Of a stretch of 64,000 nucleotides of DNA, positions 30,221 through 43,135 are shown piece after piece. A program made the position numbers and the translations under genes. Source of the DNA: Osmia lignaria lignaria (Eukaryota > Arthropoda > Insecta > Hymenoptera > Megachilidae). Every line of letters begins with the position of its first letter. The first letter of the stretch is position 1. The stretch covers positions 15,536,692 to 15,600,691 of the forward strand of contig NC_135039.1 of assembly GCF_051020975.1 (NCBI RefSeq). Direction: 5' to 3'. The notes below the pieces were generated by a model. That model was given only the letters and a program-made list of their open reading frames with translations, was not told the origin of the DNA and ran no database searches.

Positions 30221-32061
30221 CGAGAGCCAGTAAATATGGGGTAGTAGATAAGTTACTTGCGCTAGTATACTCTGCCATTTACTCTACCGACGCAAACAAG
30301 GTTTATAGTCTTGATCTCTTGATTTTCAACACTCAATCGCGTCCCTATGTTTACCGTATATTGTTTTCGTAGCTTCATTATTTCATTTTAATAAGTCGCA
30401 ATTAGGAAAAGTATATGACAGTCAGATTCTTGATTTTCAATCATCCCCTTTTGATTTTCGTACAACACATATTAATGCCTCAATTGAATGGCAGCTAATT
30501 ATTTGTAATAGTTAAATTAATGTGAAATAATGATAGAAACATGATTCAATATAATATAAAAATAGATCCTTTATAGAAAGTTGCAGCCACCATTCTTGTC
30601 CATAAGTGTTTTTGTCAATTTTCAAAGATTTGAAATCAGGTGTATTTTAGTATTACGAAATGTAGTACAAGGACGAATCAATTGTTTCTTCAATGCCCTA
30701 TTTTGAATTTCGTTTAGTTCTAATGTAAAAAAGTGGACAGTTGACAGAAGACGTTTTCGTTTCAATTATTTGTATATAAAAGACAAAGAAATTGAAAGAA
30801 ACAAATGTTAAACACCCTGAATTTGTTAATTAAGCGAAAGAAATATGGAACTTTAAATTACAAAACCGCTGATTAGATAATTGATACGAGCTTAGAAACT
30901 TTACAGTGACAGTAAAAATGACTAGTGCATCAGTACACTTATAACATGCAAATTTTATGTAAATGAAAAAGAAATTATTTTATGCTGAGATTTCTAATAT
31001 AACTTTTTATAGTGTATTTTTGTGTGCGTGTGTGCGCGCGCGCGCGCGTACATTAATTTTTTAATAAAATACGACTATTATGTACGATTATTTTGGTTTT
31101 GTATTTTAAAATCGACTAAAAACAAAAACAGATTGAACAAGCATTGTCGAATTTTGAAGAAGAACCTTGTTTCAAATTTTCACTAACAGTAATCACTAAT
31201 AACAATTAAATAATTTATTTTAAATGATCCTTTAAAATTTCTGTATTTTACTCTATACGGTTAATACAACGCTAATCAGTCATAAAGTTATAACAAATGG
31301 AAAAACATGTTTATTACTTTGTTCTCTTAATTATTGTTCCCTGGTGTATTGGCACTTGACACTTACAACAAAGACAATAGAATCACAGAAACAAAAGAAT
31401 CACTGGATAAAGCGTTGATGTTATAGAACTTCCAAGGGCAGTTTATTAATTAATGTACATGCAGTTTAAGAAGAATTAAAATATTTCAAAAAAATATTTC
31501 AATATTATCAATTTTTTATATCTTTCATACGTAAGGCTTAACGATGCTAAATATAAGGTTGTATCATATCAAGGCTGACAATTTCAAAACTTAGGAAGTC
31601 TTATGTAGACTTTATGTTTTTTCAAATTGGTCATTTGATGTGATGCAACCTAATATAATCGTCCTATGTACATATTATATGTTTCCAATAAGTTTTAAGA
31701 GTAGATCATTCTTGAGTATGTTTCGCAAAATACAGTATACTTATAGAATTCAACGTTATTATTTTCGTGGTTTAGGATTGATGTCATTTTGTTACGGTAT
31801 TTCATGAATCAATAGTTGACAGTTATCGTCAGTTTAGTGTCGTCTATTTGGTTGAGTTTTGATACTTTTTTAACTTTCTTACAACTAAATTCAACAAGTT
31901 CGAAAGCTGACAAAAAGTTCTTTATTCGTTGTTTGCTCATCATCGTTTTCTGTTGTTTATAGGCCGCTCTACATGTAGATGTGACAAAAGAAAAAACAAA
32001 ATTCCACATTAAAGTGCTACAGTCCTACTCGCTTGAAGATCCCGCATGGAACTGAAGACCA
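30221..32061. other. AT-rich region without genes
   Basis: Contains a short TG/CG alternating microsatellite at about 31021-31050. Otherwise AT-rich with no supported feature. Confidence 0.5.
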
Positions 32062-32448
32062 TGCCCCTGTGCGCGGTCTATTTATACACGCACCCCTGTG
32101 CGCACTCTATTTTTATACGCGCCCCTGTGTACGCTCTATTTTTATACGCGCCCCTGTGCACGCTCTATTTTTATACGCGCCCCTGTGCGCACTCTATTTT
32201 TATACGCGCCCCTGTGCAAGCTCTATTTTTATACGCGCCCCTGTGCACACTCTATTTTTATACGCGCCCCTGTGCAAGCTCTATTTTTATACGCGCCCCT
32301 GTGCACACTCTATTTTTATACGCGCCCCTGTGCACGTTCTATTTTTATACGCGCCCCTGTGCACGCTCTATTTTTATACGCGCCCCTGTGCACACTCTAT
32401 TTTTATACACGTGCCCCTGTGCACGCTCTATTTATATACACGCGCCAC
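32062..32448 (+). repeat. 29-bp minisatellite, 13 copies
   Basis: Thirteen copies of a 29-base unit (CCCCTGTGCACGCTCTATTT plus TTATACGCG). Because 29 is not a multiple of 3 and the unit has no stop in any plus frame, all three plus frames are open across it. They encode the same repeating peptide theme in shifted order. No spacers, so not a CRISPR array. Much more GC-rich than its flanks. Confidence 0.93.
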
Positions 32449-33545
32449 GGATCTTGCGCATGCGCAGTATGACATACACAAGTTCAAATTCTCCTCACTC
32501 AATACAAAATGTATTAGTCTCTTATATTTGCATTATTCACTCAATAAATACATAGAAAACAAATTTTGATAGCCATAAAAACATACAAATTAATCATAAT
32601 ATATTACATAGAACTTTTTGTCAGTTTCTCTAACATAAATAGAAATTTTCAAACAATTATTTCTAAGATAAATACTACTACGCCATAGCGCCTCCTCTTC
32701 ACTGCATTATCTTTTCTTGTATCTCTCACCCTGTTAAATAAAACAGGCTTAATCTGTATCATATTTTGTTATTAAAAACATAGATCAAAGCTGGAGAGTC
32801 TAAGTTTGCTAATAGCACAATTGAATTTTTTTAATAAAGAAATAAGAAAATTCATATATCATGCACCCCAACAATCTTTTTAACAACAATTTGATTTGTT
32901 GAATACGACACAAGATTGTCTGCACGCACTTTCTTTCAACATTTAAATAATTGTTTAATGAAAAGTACTTTTAAATTACTTTTGCATTAGACATTAATGA
33001 TGAAAACATAAATCAATTGGACTTTTATTTTTGAGTGAAGATTAAAAATTTTAATTTTGTACAAAACATCGAACGTACCTATTCTGACCCATCACTGTTA
33101 AATCGTAGGTCCATTGTTTTCCCAATATATATCAAATGAGCATTAAACAAATTTACTTACGTATTTATAAAAAAAGTGATTGCAACGAACTGAAGAAATT
33201 CGTATGAGGGAAATATTGAAAACAAAAAAGAAAAGGTTATAATTTGATTTTAAATAACTTTATTTCCTATTATCATCATAATTATTAGAAAATGAGAGAA
33301 CACCCATGATCGTTCAATCACTCGTTATTCTAATTCTCACTCAACGATTACATAATTAAGTAATTTTAAGAAAGCAACCCAGAGACATATCCGAAAGAAA
33401 AAATAAAGAAAGGAAAAAACTTAAAGAATCTTATTATAAACATATATTAAATTCATACAATTAATTAATATACATATGCATTTCTATATATACATATACA
33501 TGTATATATGCTCAATGATACATATATACACATATAGATATATTC

Positions 33546-33583
<38 letters not shown>

Positions 33584-34620
33584 TAATACAATTAACTCCT
33601 ACGGATTTCGATTAAAAATAAATAATAAAATGAAGAAAAAAACCACGTTTAACTTATTCTCCAGAGTTCTAATAGGTGTATGACGACATTATTCATTTTT
33701 TTTTCTTTAATACCTTCTATAAAGAATTAACTAATTCGCTTATCGGTAGAGTTCTACAATCATTAATTAATACCTTCGTAATGATTATTTTTAAATTCTG
33801 AAAAACAAAGCGTACTCGAGTTGATTATTTCGTTTTGTTTCGTTTCATTTATAAAAGAAAAGTCCCCATTTAATGGACAGAAAAAGGGAAACACATTTAG
33901 AAAATGCAGGGTGATCGAAAAATAATGGTGCAAGAGACAATTTTAGGATATCTTTAAGTGGAAAATAAGACGATTTTCGAAATTTTCCCAATAATAAAAC
34001 CAAGTCGACTTAAACAAAATTTGATGATCATCAACTTCTCAGCTCATAAAAAGTTATAAAATTTGTAAAAAATGTAAGTTAAAATTCACGAATCTACTCT
34101 GAAAATTAATTACATAATTGCTTTATTCTATACAGTTACATTAAAATACACTGTACAATTCGACTCTTCACAGGAAACAAATCAAGAGGAAAATCGAAAA
34201 ATCATGTTATTTTCAACTAAAAAATCGTTGATTATTGCAGCCAGAACTTTTAAGCCGTGATTGCTATGTATCGACATTGTGTTTTTTCTTTTCTTTTTAA
34301 CGATGCAATCATTCTCTCGGTGAAGAAAAAACCACGGTTTAAGAAATATATTCCATTTTATATCTAAGAAAGGCCGCAGTTTTCTCTTGTACTACAATCT
34401 TTAAAACACCCTGTGTGTGTGTGTAGTAGAAAGTATGTTAAGTAATTAATATGTATACGTGCACACGTGAATGGTACACATTTTTCCTCATCCTACATAT
34501 TTATATGCATGACTACAAAGTTCGGATACATATATATAATATTTAATGGTGTTCATACATCGTTCACGTATATACGTATTATGTACAGTCGCGTGCATGG
34601 ATGGCTTTCTTCGATTAAAA
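32449..34620. other. AT-rich region with microsatellites
   Basis: No gene was found. A (TA)n microsatellite lies at about 33546-33580. Termini of the ACAGGGTG/CACCCTGT type occur at 33906-33913 and 34407-34414 and could bound one 0.5-kb element. A (GT)n stretch lies at about 34412-34424. Confidence 0.5.
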
Positions 34621-34815
34621 GAAAGTGTACTGACCATGCGAGGTTAGCGAGAGGAACTCCCTCGAACCACTCCGAACTGCGTCGAGGTCGGAGCTTGACT
34701 GACAACGAGTAAGAGGCATTGAGCGTGGCAGAGATATACTGGCGAAACGCACCGAGCTGCGCCGAACTTGGCCGAGTTCGGGACGCGAGCGAATCAGAAG
34801 CGTTGGGCGGAGTTA
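34621..34815. other. GC-rich island with short hairpins
   Basis: About 195 bp of markedly GC-richer DNA inside an AT-rich desert. It contains CTCCGA...TCGGAG and CCGAACT...AGTTCGG stems. Short frames are open on both strands as expected from low stop density. It could be an exon of a non-coding RNA, a promoter or a mobile-element fragment; nothing decides. Confidence 0.4.
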
Positions 34816-37773
34816 CCGATTTCAAATTTCACGTATTTTCACACTTGAATGATCGTGGGACTACGCTATATCTCTTCCACCAACTGTACACTTTGGCTAA
34901 GAATAAAGATAGAGAGTTTGCCTTTGTTCTTTGGAGATGCTAACCTAAATCCTCCTCTACACTTTCGGTTAATCGAAGGAAAGTAACATGGTAAACGCGA
35001 CTATACGTTTAAAATGTATACCAATATATCATACACACGCATACATGAGCACTTTCTTCACATAGGTGCACGTATATTCGTATATATACGGACATAAAAT
35101 GTGCAATTGAAGTGGAAGGGCGATATGTAAGACTCCCGGGTTCAAATTACACCAATTATTCAAGAAAATAATAAAATTGATACTCGGTTGCACACGCACT
35201 CGTCGAATCGACAAAAATAAAGTGAAGCATTCGCTCTGTTATAGAAATAAAGCTTAAGAATACAACTGTTTCCTGTAGCAGTATCTTTCTTTTCTTTTAC
35301 AAACACCCTGTATATAAAAAATGCGTGCAGTGAAGGAATCGAATGAAATTTAGAATAATTATTCTTTTTTGTTTTCAAGCGGCATAAAAACATAAAGTGT
35401 AAAATTCGTTTTTCTTTTTACGACGACTGGGTTTAATCTTATACATTTATATAACCGTATTACATATAGGGTGCTTAATATAGGAGGCGCTATAGTGTAC
35501 AGTACAATTCCCTACTATAAAACGAAATAATTTTCGGCAATGCTTCCCCCCCCACCCCCCACCCTTTCATTTTCATGTAACTTTCAGTCAAGTAAATTTG
35601 GCGGGAAAAAAATGTACCTTCAAAACTGGGAATATCTTTGTAGAAACAACAAAAAAAAGGGTATTCGATCTCCTGAAAATCATCTTATTTTCAGCACGGG
35701 AATCGTAACTGCGTTCTTGTACTATAATTGATGAGACACCCTGTACATATTTGAATCGTTAAGCATAATATATATATATATACCACACGAGCGTGTTAGA
35801 ATCTTTCCCAAAGAAAAGATTTCCTTCTTTTGTGTCATTTTTTTTTTCTTTCTTTTATCTCATTCATCACAATATCGGCACACATACAGAGACGCAGGTA
35901 GAAAATGGGACCAGGTTCAATGTTACACATGCGCATACCATGCGCGAACCTTTTTTTCTCAAGTAGAAAAAAGTCGAGGCTTTCTTTTTTTGAAAATTTC
36001 CTGTTTTTTTTTTCTTTTCATTTTGTTCTTCTTCTCCCTCCCCAAGCTAAATCCACCGCGGTTTATTCATTAACCCTAATTCTTCATTTTTTAAAGTAAT
36101 TATTTATATCCTAGAAGAGCTATATACTCAATATTTATTATCACAACAAATATCTTTCCGCTAGTTTAAGAAAGCTTTTCGCCCTTTGATTCAATTTGAT
36201 ATATATATGTATATATGTATATGTATGCGTATTGTGTACGTAATGCATGTTATGTATGTGTATCTGAATGTTAAATACAAGCAACATTCAAATAACCCTA
36301 TACACCTTTTCCCACTTTTTTTTCACTTTGAATTCTTTCTGGACTTTTTCTTTCGCAATTGAAGACGATGCGTATCCGTGTCATATTAATTAAAAATGAT
36401 ACGAATTCGCAATTAGCAGTTCATAAAGTAACAGAATAAAAATAAATTTTCGATGTTTCTTCAATTCTGATATGTGTAACATCCCATTTCAAAAAAGATA
36501 ATTATCTATTACTTCAGATGGACTTTCGTTGAGATTTTGAAACCTACGTTGAGCTCATAATAAAAATAAAAAAAAAAAAAAAAAAAAAACATTATTAAAT
36601 TACAAAGAAAAAGATACCAGAAAAAATTCACAGGTGAAAAGCTTCTCGAACGACATTTAAATAAAAGAAAAAGAGAGAAAGAAAGAAATGTTGCTGACAT
36701 AATCATAGTTACTTGTTCAAATTCATCCCCATTTACTCGCGCGGTTTAGTTTCTTTCTTTTTCTGCAATTCGAAATCTTATTCTAAGAGTCCGTTAGAAT
36801 TATTATTATACTAAGCTACATACTGTGAATATATCTCTCAAATACCGTTAGACAATGAAAATCGCAAAAATCGTAATAACTATACTATTTATATTTTTTT
36901 TCCATTATTTCGTACCGCAATCTCTATTTCTTTAATATATGGTTATTAGCACTATATATATATAATATAGATATATATATATATATATATATCGCGTTTT
37001 TATTTTTAATTTTTATTAATGAACATTACGATCAATTATTATTTATTATTACTGTTAATACCTACTTATTCATTCATCGTTATTATTATTAGTTACTATT
37101 AATCTGTTTAAAATTAATTAATCTTTCATTCTTGTTAGGAATAGAGGTTACTCGCGAATTAGTCCACTTTGTTGCATTAATCAATAGTCACTTTTTTTTC
37201 TTTTACAATAATTAATTCAATCCTTATCAACTAGTACTCTTTATCAAACTGCGTGTGTTGTTTCTTTTCAATCTTATGCTATTAATAATATTATAGGAAT
37301 GTATATATGCGTAGGCGCGCGCGCGCGAGTGCAATATATACGTATAAATTGATAAACAACGTGTACGTGTATTTAAAAGCCTGCTGTGAAAATTTGATTC
37401 TTTTAACACGTGAGAATCGACCACGCGATATCGCGTGAGCGACAGTGAATCTGTCAATCGTGTGTGTATGTGTGTGTAAGTGTGTGTACGCGCGCTCGTA
37501 CATCCGTGCCTTAATGTGTCCTGTACTTGCTACCTAATCGTAAGTATGTATGTATATTGTTGTTAATAATACGCTTAAACGACGAAATTGGACTTCTTTG
37601 ATCTTTCGGGATGTTTTATTTTTTTAATTCGAAACGTGTGCACTAGGGACACTTTTATTTTTATTTATTTCTAGATCTAATGAACAACGTGACACACAGA
37701 CTACTCGCTGTGTTTAGAATTATTTCTCTTGAAAAATCAGTGCATGGCACACATCATTATTCCTCTAATGGTC
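34816..37773. other. AT-rich region with microsatellites and homopolymers
   Basis: Apart from the MITE-like element at 35465, it holds (TA)n tracts near 35770 and 36955-36995, an A run at 36569-36590 and GCGCGC/GTGTGT alternations near 37315-37328 and 37460-37495. No gene was seen. Confidence 0.5.
35465..35745. mobile_element. putative MITE with (A)CAGGGTG-type ends
   Basis: Left end TATAGGGTGCTTAATA near 35465 and right end GAGACACCCTGTACA near 35742 are approximate inverted repeats. The interior has no transposase and includes a C-rich tract (35547-35563). It belongs to the same group of termini as elements at 23476, 33906 and 37854. Confidence 0.45.
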
Positions 37774-37849
37774 TTAACACTTTGACAGTCGCATTTGTTT
37801 GAAATTAAATTACGTTTGGTTCAATGAATGTTGAATGCCAAAGTGTTAA
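37774..37849. mobile_element. 76-bp inverted-repeat element (TTAACACTTTG ends)
   Basis: Left end TTAACACTTTGACAG at 37774 and right end GCCAAAGTGTTAA ending at 37849 are inverted repeats about 76 bp apart, with no coding capacity. MITE-like; directly abuts the next element. Confidence 0.6.
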
Positions 37850-37853
37850 AATC

Positions 37854-37927
37854 TACAGGGTGGTTCAATGTATTATACATTAAATTTTGTACATAATTTT
37901 TGGCCAACGTTTCTGAAGCACCCTGTA
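37854..37927. mobile_element. 74-bp MITE-like element (TACAGGGTG ends)
   Basis: TACAGGGTGGTTCA (37854-37867) and TGAAGCACCCTGTA (37914-37927) are 14-base inverted repeats with one mismatch. The TA at each tip would fit a TA target preference of Tc1/mariner-type elements. No coding capacity. Confidence 0.7.
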
Positions 37928-40028
37928 CATATATTAATTTAATAACAGAAAATTTTATGTAGAGCTCTTTCCTAATGGAAAATCTTTTTCTTCGAGTGTG
38001 CGTAAAAGCTTTATTAAAATTTCATACTTCTTCTATCCACCATAGAGATTGTACGTTTATTGCAATTATGAATATACACTTAAGTCGCATAATAAAAATC
38101 TTCACAAAATTGAAATCATTTCAAATTTCATTTCATATCTCGAACCGAACTTTCCTTTTAATCTTTTGCACTTTCAAGCATATGTACTCTATAAATCTAT
38201 TTATACTTATCAATTGTGTTATCCTTTTTTTTTTTTTATATATTTAAGGCAAAAAATGCTATTTAACGTATTTCTTGCTACTTTCGAAATTGCATTTTGA
38301 AAGATTCGTCAGCCTTTGTTACATTTTCGTAATCACTACTTAAAAAAATATTTACAGGTTTCGCATTTTCGTTTTTTAAAGCACTTTTTCAATCGAATAC
38401 CGAACTTTTGATCAGTGTTTTGTCACCCCTGTATGAAACTTTAGAAATTTTCCAAAAACTGAGTATTTTAAGTACTCGAGAAATATTTTTGCTTCATTGA
38501 TTAAGAAAAACAAATACTAGAAACGTAAAAGAATATTCAACAAGCAGTATTTTATTCTTTATGTTTAACATTTAGAAATAATAATAATGGTTAGAACTTA
38601 ATTATCGAGGGTACACTATTATTTAAGCACATTTCATGTATATATATATATATATATATATCTCTTACAGAAATACGAGGAACTGTAGAACATGTAGGAA
38701 AGGGGGGAAAAAAGAAGTGATTTGTTAAAATTTGAACACACACTTTCGCGGCTTCTTTAAATAATACTGTGTATAACAATTAAAAGATCAAAACTATAAA
38801 GATAATTTTTTTATACTTTGCAATCTTTCCGATACTTACAAAAAAAAAAAAAAAATTAATTAAATAGCAACTTTAATATATGTTCAATTTCCACTAAACC
38901 TACTATTATTATCATACATTGTTTATATAACGAAATGTTAAGACGTAAAGCTAATTACGTATGCCTTTTTGTTTATTTAAAACCTTCACCGGCATTGTCT
39001 TATTAGCCATTGTAAAAAGTACTTAAATTTCGCGACTTAGAAGCACAGAAATCAAATTTACAATTATTCAAGTATTCTTGTTAAAATATTAGACAAAAAA
39101 TAGAGATACTTTCCTAAATTAAAAAAGTATTCGATACTTTTGGTCTCTATAATGATTCCCTTACATTTCGAATGATCGAGCCTTGACTATAATTTATAAT
39201 CAGTGATTAGAATTACACTAGTTAAATGTTACAATTCTTTTTTTATTTTTTTAATCATCAAATCAACAATGGCACACGCCCCTGATGCACACGCATTTAT
39301 GTCTGGAAAGAGATGAACATCCCGAAAGAAGGATTAGCGTATGTGTACGTTTTCTTACTGGCGCGTGTGTACGCATGCGCACAACATAAGTAAATCTGGG
39401 GATCCCCAAATGGAACGCATGCACATAGAATTAATAAAACCAATGCGTATGCATGTATAAGCGTACTGAATCAATATTGACGATAAAAATAGAGTAAGCA
39501 CACACACATGCGTACAAATCTTATCATACGCAGATTTAAAAAAAAGGAAGAAAAGAAACAAAAATAATTGTGAATCAACAACACGCATGCGCGTAAGCGT
39601 ACTGAATTCGTATCGTATATTATTACGAATTGCGCGTATGCATAATACGTTTGATAAATATACACCTATTGACTGTATTCCTTTAAAACTTTGTCCCTTC
39701 ATTTAATTTATCAAACGTAAATTCGAGTTACGAACGGTTCGTGTTTCTAAAGCCTTTGAAATTCGATGTTCCACGCGTTTCACTGGACACGATCTATGAT
39801 CTATAACACGTTCGAGGCGGTTTGGATCGATCTACCCATGTTTACGATCTCGCCTGATCTCGGTTCAGTTGGACCGATTATTCTGGGCTCGAACGTGATC
39901 AGTTTGAATAAAGATATTTGTACTGGTCAAAGAAACAAAATGGTCTTGTAATTTCATACGGTTAAGTAGCTGTTTGGATGAAGAAACTCTTCTTAGGACG
40001 TTTATCGTGATTGATTAAAATTATTATT
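37928..40028. other. AT-rich region with one GC-richer patch
   Basis: A (TA)n tract lies near 38636-38660, CGCATGCGCA-type words near 39365-39640, and a GC-richer patch at about 39760-39930 bounded by CACGTTCGAG and CTCGAACGTG inverted words about 80 bp apart. The 61-codon frame in that patch has no recognisable features. No gene is called. Confidence 0.45.
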
Positions 40029-40200
40029 GCTAGGAATGTACGAGAACTTGATCTAGGGAGAGTCAGATCGGGTTAGAGTCCGAAGAGTATCACATGGCAT
40101 GAAATTCTAGGGATCCCTAGATTGTGATGCCATTAGATACTTCTAGGACGCGAGACCTGATCCTAGATTTCCAGATTCTCGTTCAATCCTAATTATTGCA
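40029..40200. repeat. long imperfect palindrome centred on CTAGGGATCCCTAG
   Basis: A perfect 14-base palindrome at 40107-40120 is extended on both sides by AGTATCACATGGCAT / ATGCCATTAGATACT. Further out, with mismatches, come TAGGAATGTACGAGAA / TTCTCGTTCAATCCTA. The whole region folds into a hairpin of about 170 bases with almost no loop. Foldback MITE or hairpin-RNA source. Confidence 0.7.
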
Positions 40201-41399
40201 ACTGTATCGTAGAAATCGGAACGGTTAGTGATCACAACAACAGACTGTGGCCTGACAAGAAAAAATAATTGACTCTTTGAATAAGTTCGAGCGACAGAAC
40301 GCTGTTGGTAGTTTCAAAAGAAGACAGACAATAAAAGTAATATTAGGTACAATAAATGTTTCTTTGTCTGCGACGAATAAAAATGATGTAACGAGTGTGT
40401 ACACGGACGAAATGGCGAAGAAAGAAACGGAGGAGAGAGAAGCGCGTCGTTATCATATCTTTTTTTTTTTTCTGCGCATGCGTACAAGTTATCGTGGTGT
40501 TGCATTGCGAATTACCCTTAAATATACATATATAGCATGCTAATTCTAATATCTCGAAGTATGTTTGTTTATAAAATTAATAATTAACGACACTGAGGCG
40601 ATGACTAAATTGTTATCAAAAAATCATGAGATTTTTCCTTTCTCCCTATTCATAGATATGTGTTTTAAATGAAGTTTTAAAATATATAGAAACGAACCAC
40701 CCCTTCCTCCACTTCCGTTGTTTAACACTTTCTCAAAAATTCTATCTCCATAAAAAGTATTAAAAAAGAAAAAGAAACAATTGTAACGTTAATTTCAGAA
40801 CATATTATTTCATAAATAAAATTACTATTAGATTAAAAACGAATTGTTCCAATGATTCTTTTATAAATAATTAAAAAAAAAAAAAAAAAAGGGACATTTT
40901 CTACAACATCGCTCGAAAATATTGTTTATCAATTTAAAAGAATATTTAACCCCCAGTGTCGTACAAGTTCCATATAAATACTCGGTATATTATCTTTAGC
41001 TTAGCATTTTTTCAAACTTTTACGAGCAAATACGTCGCGATCATGCTTGGAGTGTGCTGCCGTTTATCCCCGTGATAAAAGGACAATGGATTCTCACATT
41101 TCATTTCTTTCCATTGAGACAGAGAGAGAGAGAGAAAGAGAAAGATCCATTGTCGTTGGAAGTACCAGCGCTTGCATAAATTTAATTATTTCTTTTTTTC
41201 TCCTTGCAATATAAATTTATGTTCCATCACGTGGAACGCAAAAAAGGTACATTCACTATATTCAATACGCCCTCAGACCTCTATTTATGTGTGTGTGTAT
41301 ATATCTATATATATATATATATTATTAACATTATATACTAATTATAATATCATCGCTACATATATGTTCCTTATATGACTGGTGCTTTTTTTTCTGTTT
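40201..41399. other. AT-rich region without genes
   Basis: Includes a GA-rich tract near 41120-41145 and a (TA)n tract at 41300-41322. The 88-codon plus frame at 40277-40543 has low-complexity ends and a CGCATGCG word, and I do not regard it as a gene. Confidence 0.45.
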
Positions 41400-42563
41400 G
41401 TTTAAAACTATATACTGCCACTGCTGCCACACGCTAAATATTCAACGACAAATATTATTACTGCCACTATTAATACTACTTGATTTAAAATATTATAATT
41501 GCGATTATTAATATTCATTAATCGTTATTATCGTCCTCGTCACAATCACTCTTATCTTTTTATTGTGGTTTACGGATCATTGATTACTAAATATATATAT
41601 ATAATATATATATATTTATATAAACAGTAAGTTATACTCTTTTTTGTTTAATATTATAATTAGCAGCCTTATTACTATTACCATTGGTTAATTCTATATC
41701 ACTTAAAAACTATTGTGTGTGACTACTGCAGCTGACCGTCTACTACTATCATTATTTTTGTTCTTTTTTTATTTTTTAATCTTTCTGTTTGTTGTTCTTG
41801 TCCCACCACTACTATTTATTATTACTATTACTGCTATCATTATCTGTGCAGCATCAGTAATGACAGGGGGAATTGTCTTAAATAATAGTAATAGAAGCAG
41901 TGATGCCAATACTGATAAAATAACAATAGCAGTAACAAACAGCACCAATAGTGTTTCTTTATATTCTATGTTTTTTTTTTTCTTTAACATTAATTATATG
42001 TAATAGTAGTTGTAGCAGTAACAATAATTGCACCCATAATACATAGTAGTAATGATACACATATATGTATGTATATATATATTATTACGAGTAATATAAC
42101 TAATGGTAATAATAACAATCGAAAAATTAAAAATAAAACAAACTTAGGGCTGCAGTAAGAGTAATATAAATATAGTGGTAGTAGTAGCGATTGGAAATAG
42201 CAGGAACAGCAATAAACAACAATACGTGTGATTAGTACTTTTTTTTTTTTAACTTTTTTTGTAGTAATAGTAACAGTGGTAGTAATGGTAATGATAGTAG
42301 CAGTAATAGTTGCGTACCGAATATAACCCTATTCAATAGTGGATTTCAAAAATTATAAAATTTATAAGAAAAATTATTGTGAAGTAAAATCAGTACCATA
42401 TTATTTAAACTGCTATAGAATAAAAATGTTAAAATAAAATTTTTCATATCTCAAGACTTCCAGATCCTTCCCTGAATCCCGTAAAAAAAATTTAAATAAT
42501 TGTGAAACAGCAGCAACAATAATATCATAATGACATTTATTAAAGATAGCAGTAATAATAGTA

Positions 42564-42601
<38 letters not shown>

Positions 42602-43135
42602 TACAACAATGATGATGATTGTAGTAGTAGCAAATGCAGTAATAATAATAGTGGTAACACCATCATTAACACTATTATCACAATTACACAATATTGCCGC
42701 TATTACTATCATTGTCAAAGCCACTACTACTGTTGCAACTGCTATTACTGCGATTATCATTTATTTATTTATTAACCACTATCGGGTACCAACTACTTTC
42801 TTAGAATTACCATTGTCAATATTATTGTTGCTGCTGTTACTAATGCTATTTTTATGAATATCCTTATTAAAAATTACATATTATTCTTGGTTTCATTTTT
42901 AATCATCGTTCTACACATATTCATTGATCAAAATATTATCATGGCTATTTATATGTTGCTATTACTATTGTTATATATATATATATATATATATATTGTA
43001 TTATTAGTGTTCTTATTTATTATTATTGTTGTTGTTGCTGTTATTTAATATTAGTGTTATTATTACTATTACTATCATTATCATTGCATTATTATTATTA
43101 TAATACTTATTATTATTGTTGTTATTATTATGATT
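41400..43135. repeat. cryptically simple trinucleotide-rich tract
   Basis: About 1.7 kb dominated by scrambled ATT/ACT/GTA/TAA triplets, with a pure (TAA)n stretch near 42565-42602 and (TA)n near 42975-42995. Long frames on both strands (for example 42413-42760 minus and 41713-42003 plus) are runs of Ile/Val/Thr or Asn/Ser produced by the triplets, not proteins. Confidence 0.75.

Noticed and set aside
32062..32448. CRISPR-like array
   Set aside because: Units are contiguous with no spacers, and the genome is eukaryotic.
32033..32569. Three overlapping plus frames of 124-178 codons, cysteine-rich
   Set aside because: A 29-bp tandem repeat without stops opens all frames; not evidence of a protein.
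42413..43048. Several Ile/Val-rich or Asn/Ser-rich frames
   Set aside because: Products of scrambled trinucleotide repeats, present on both strands.
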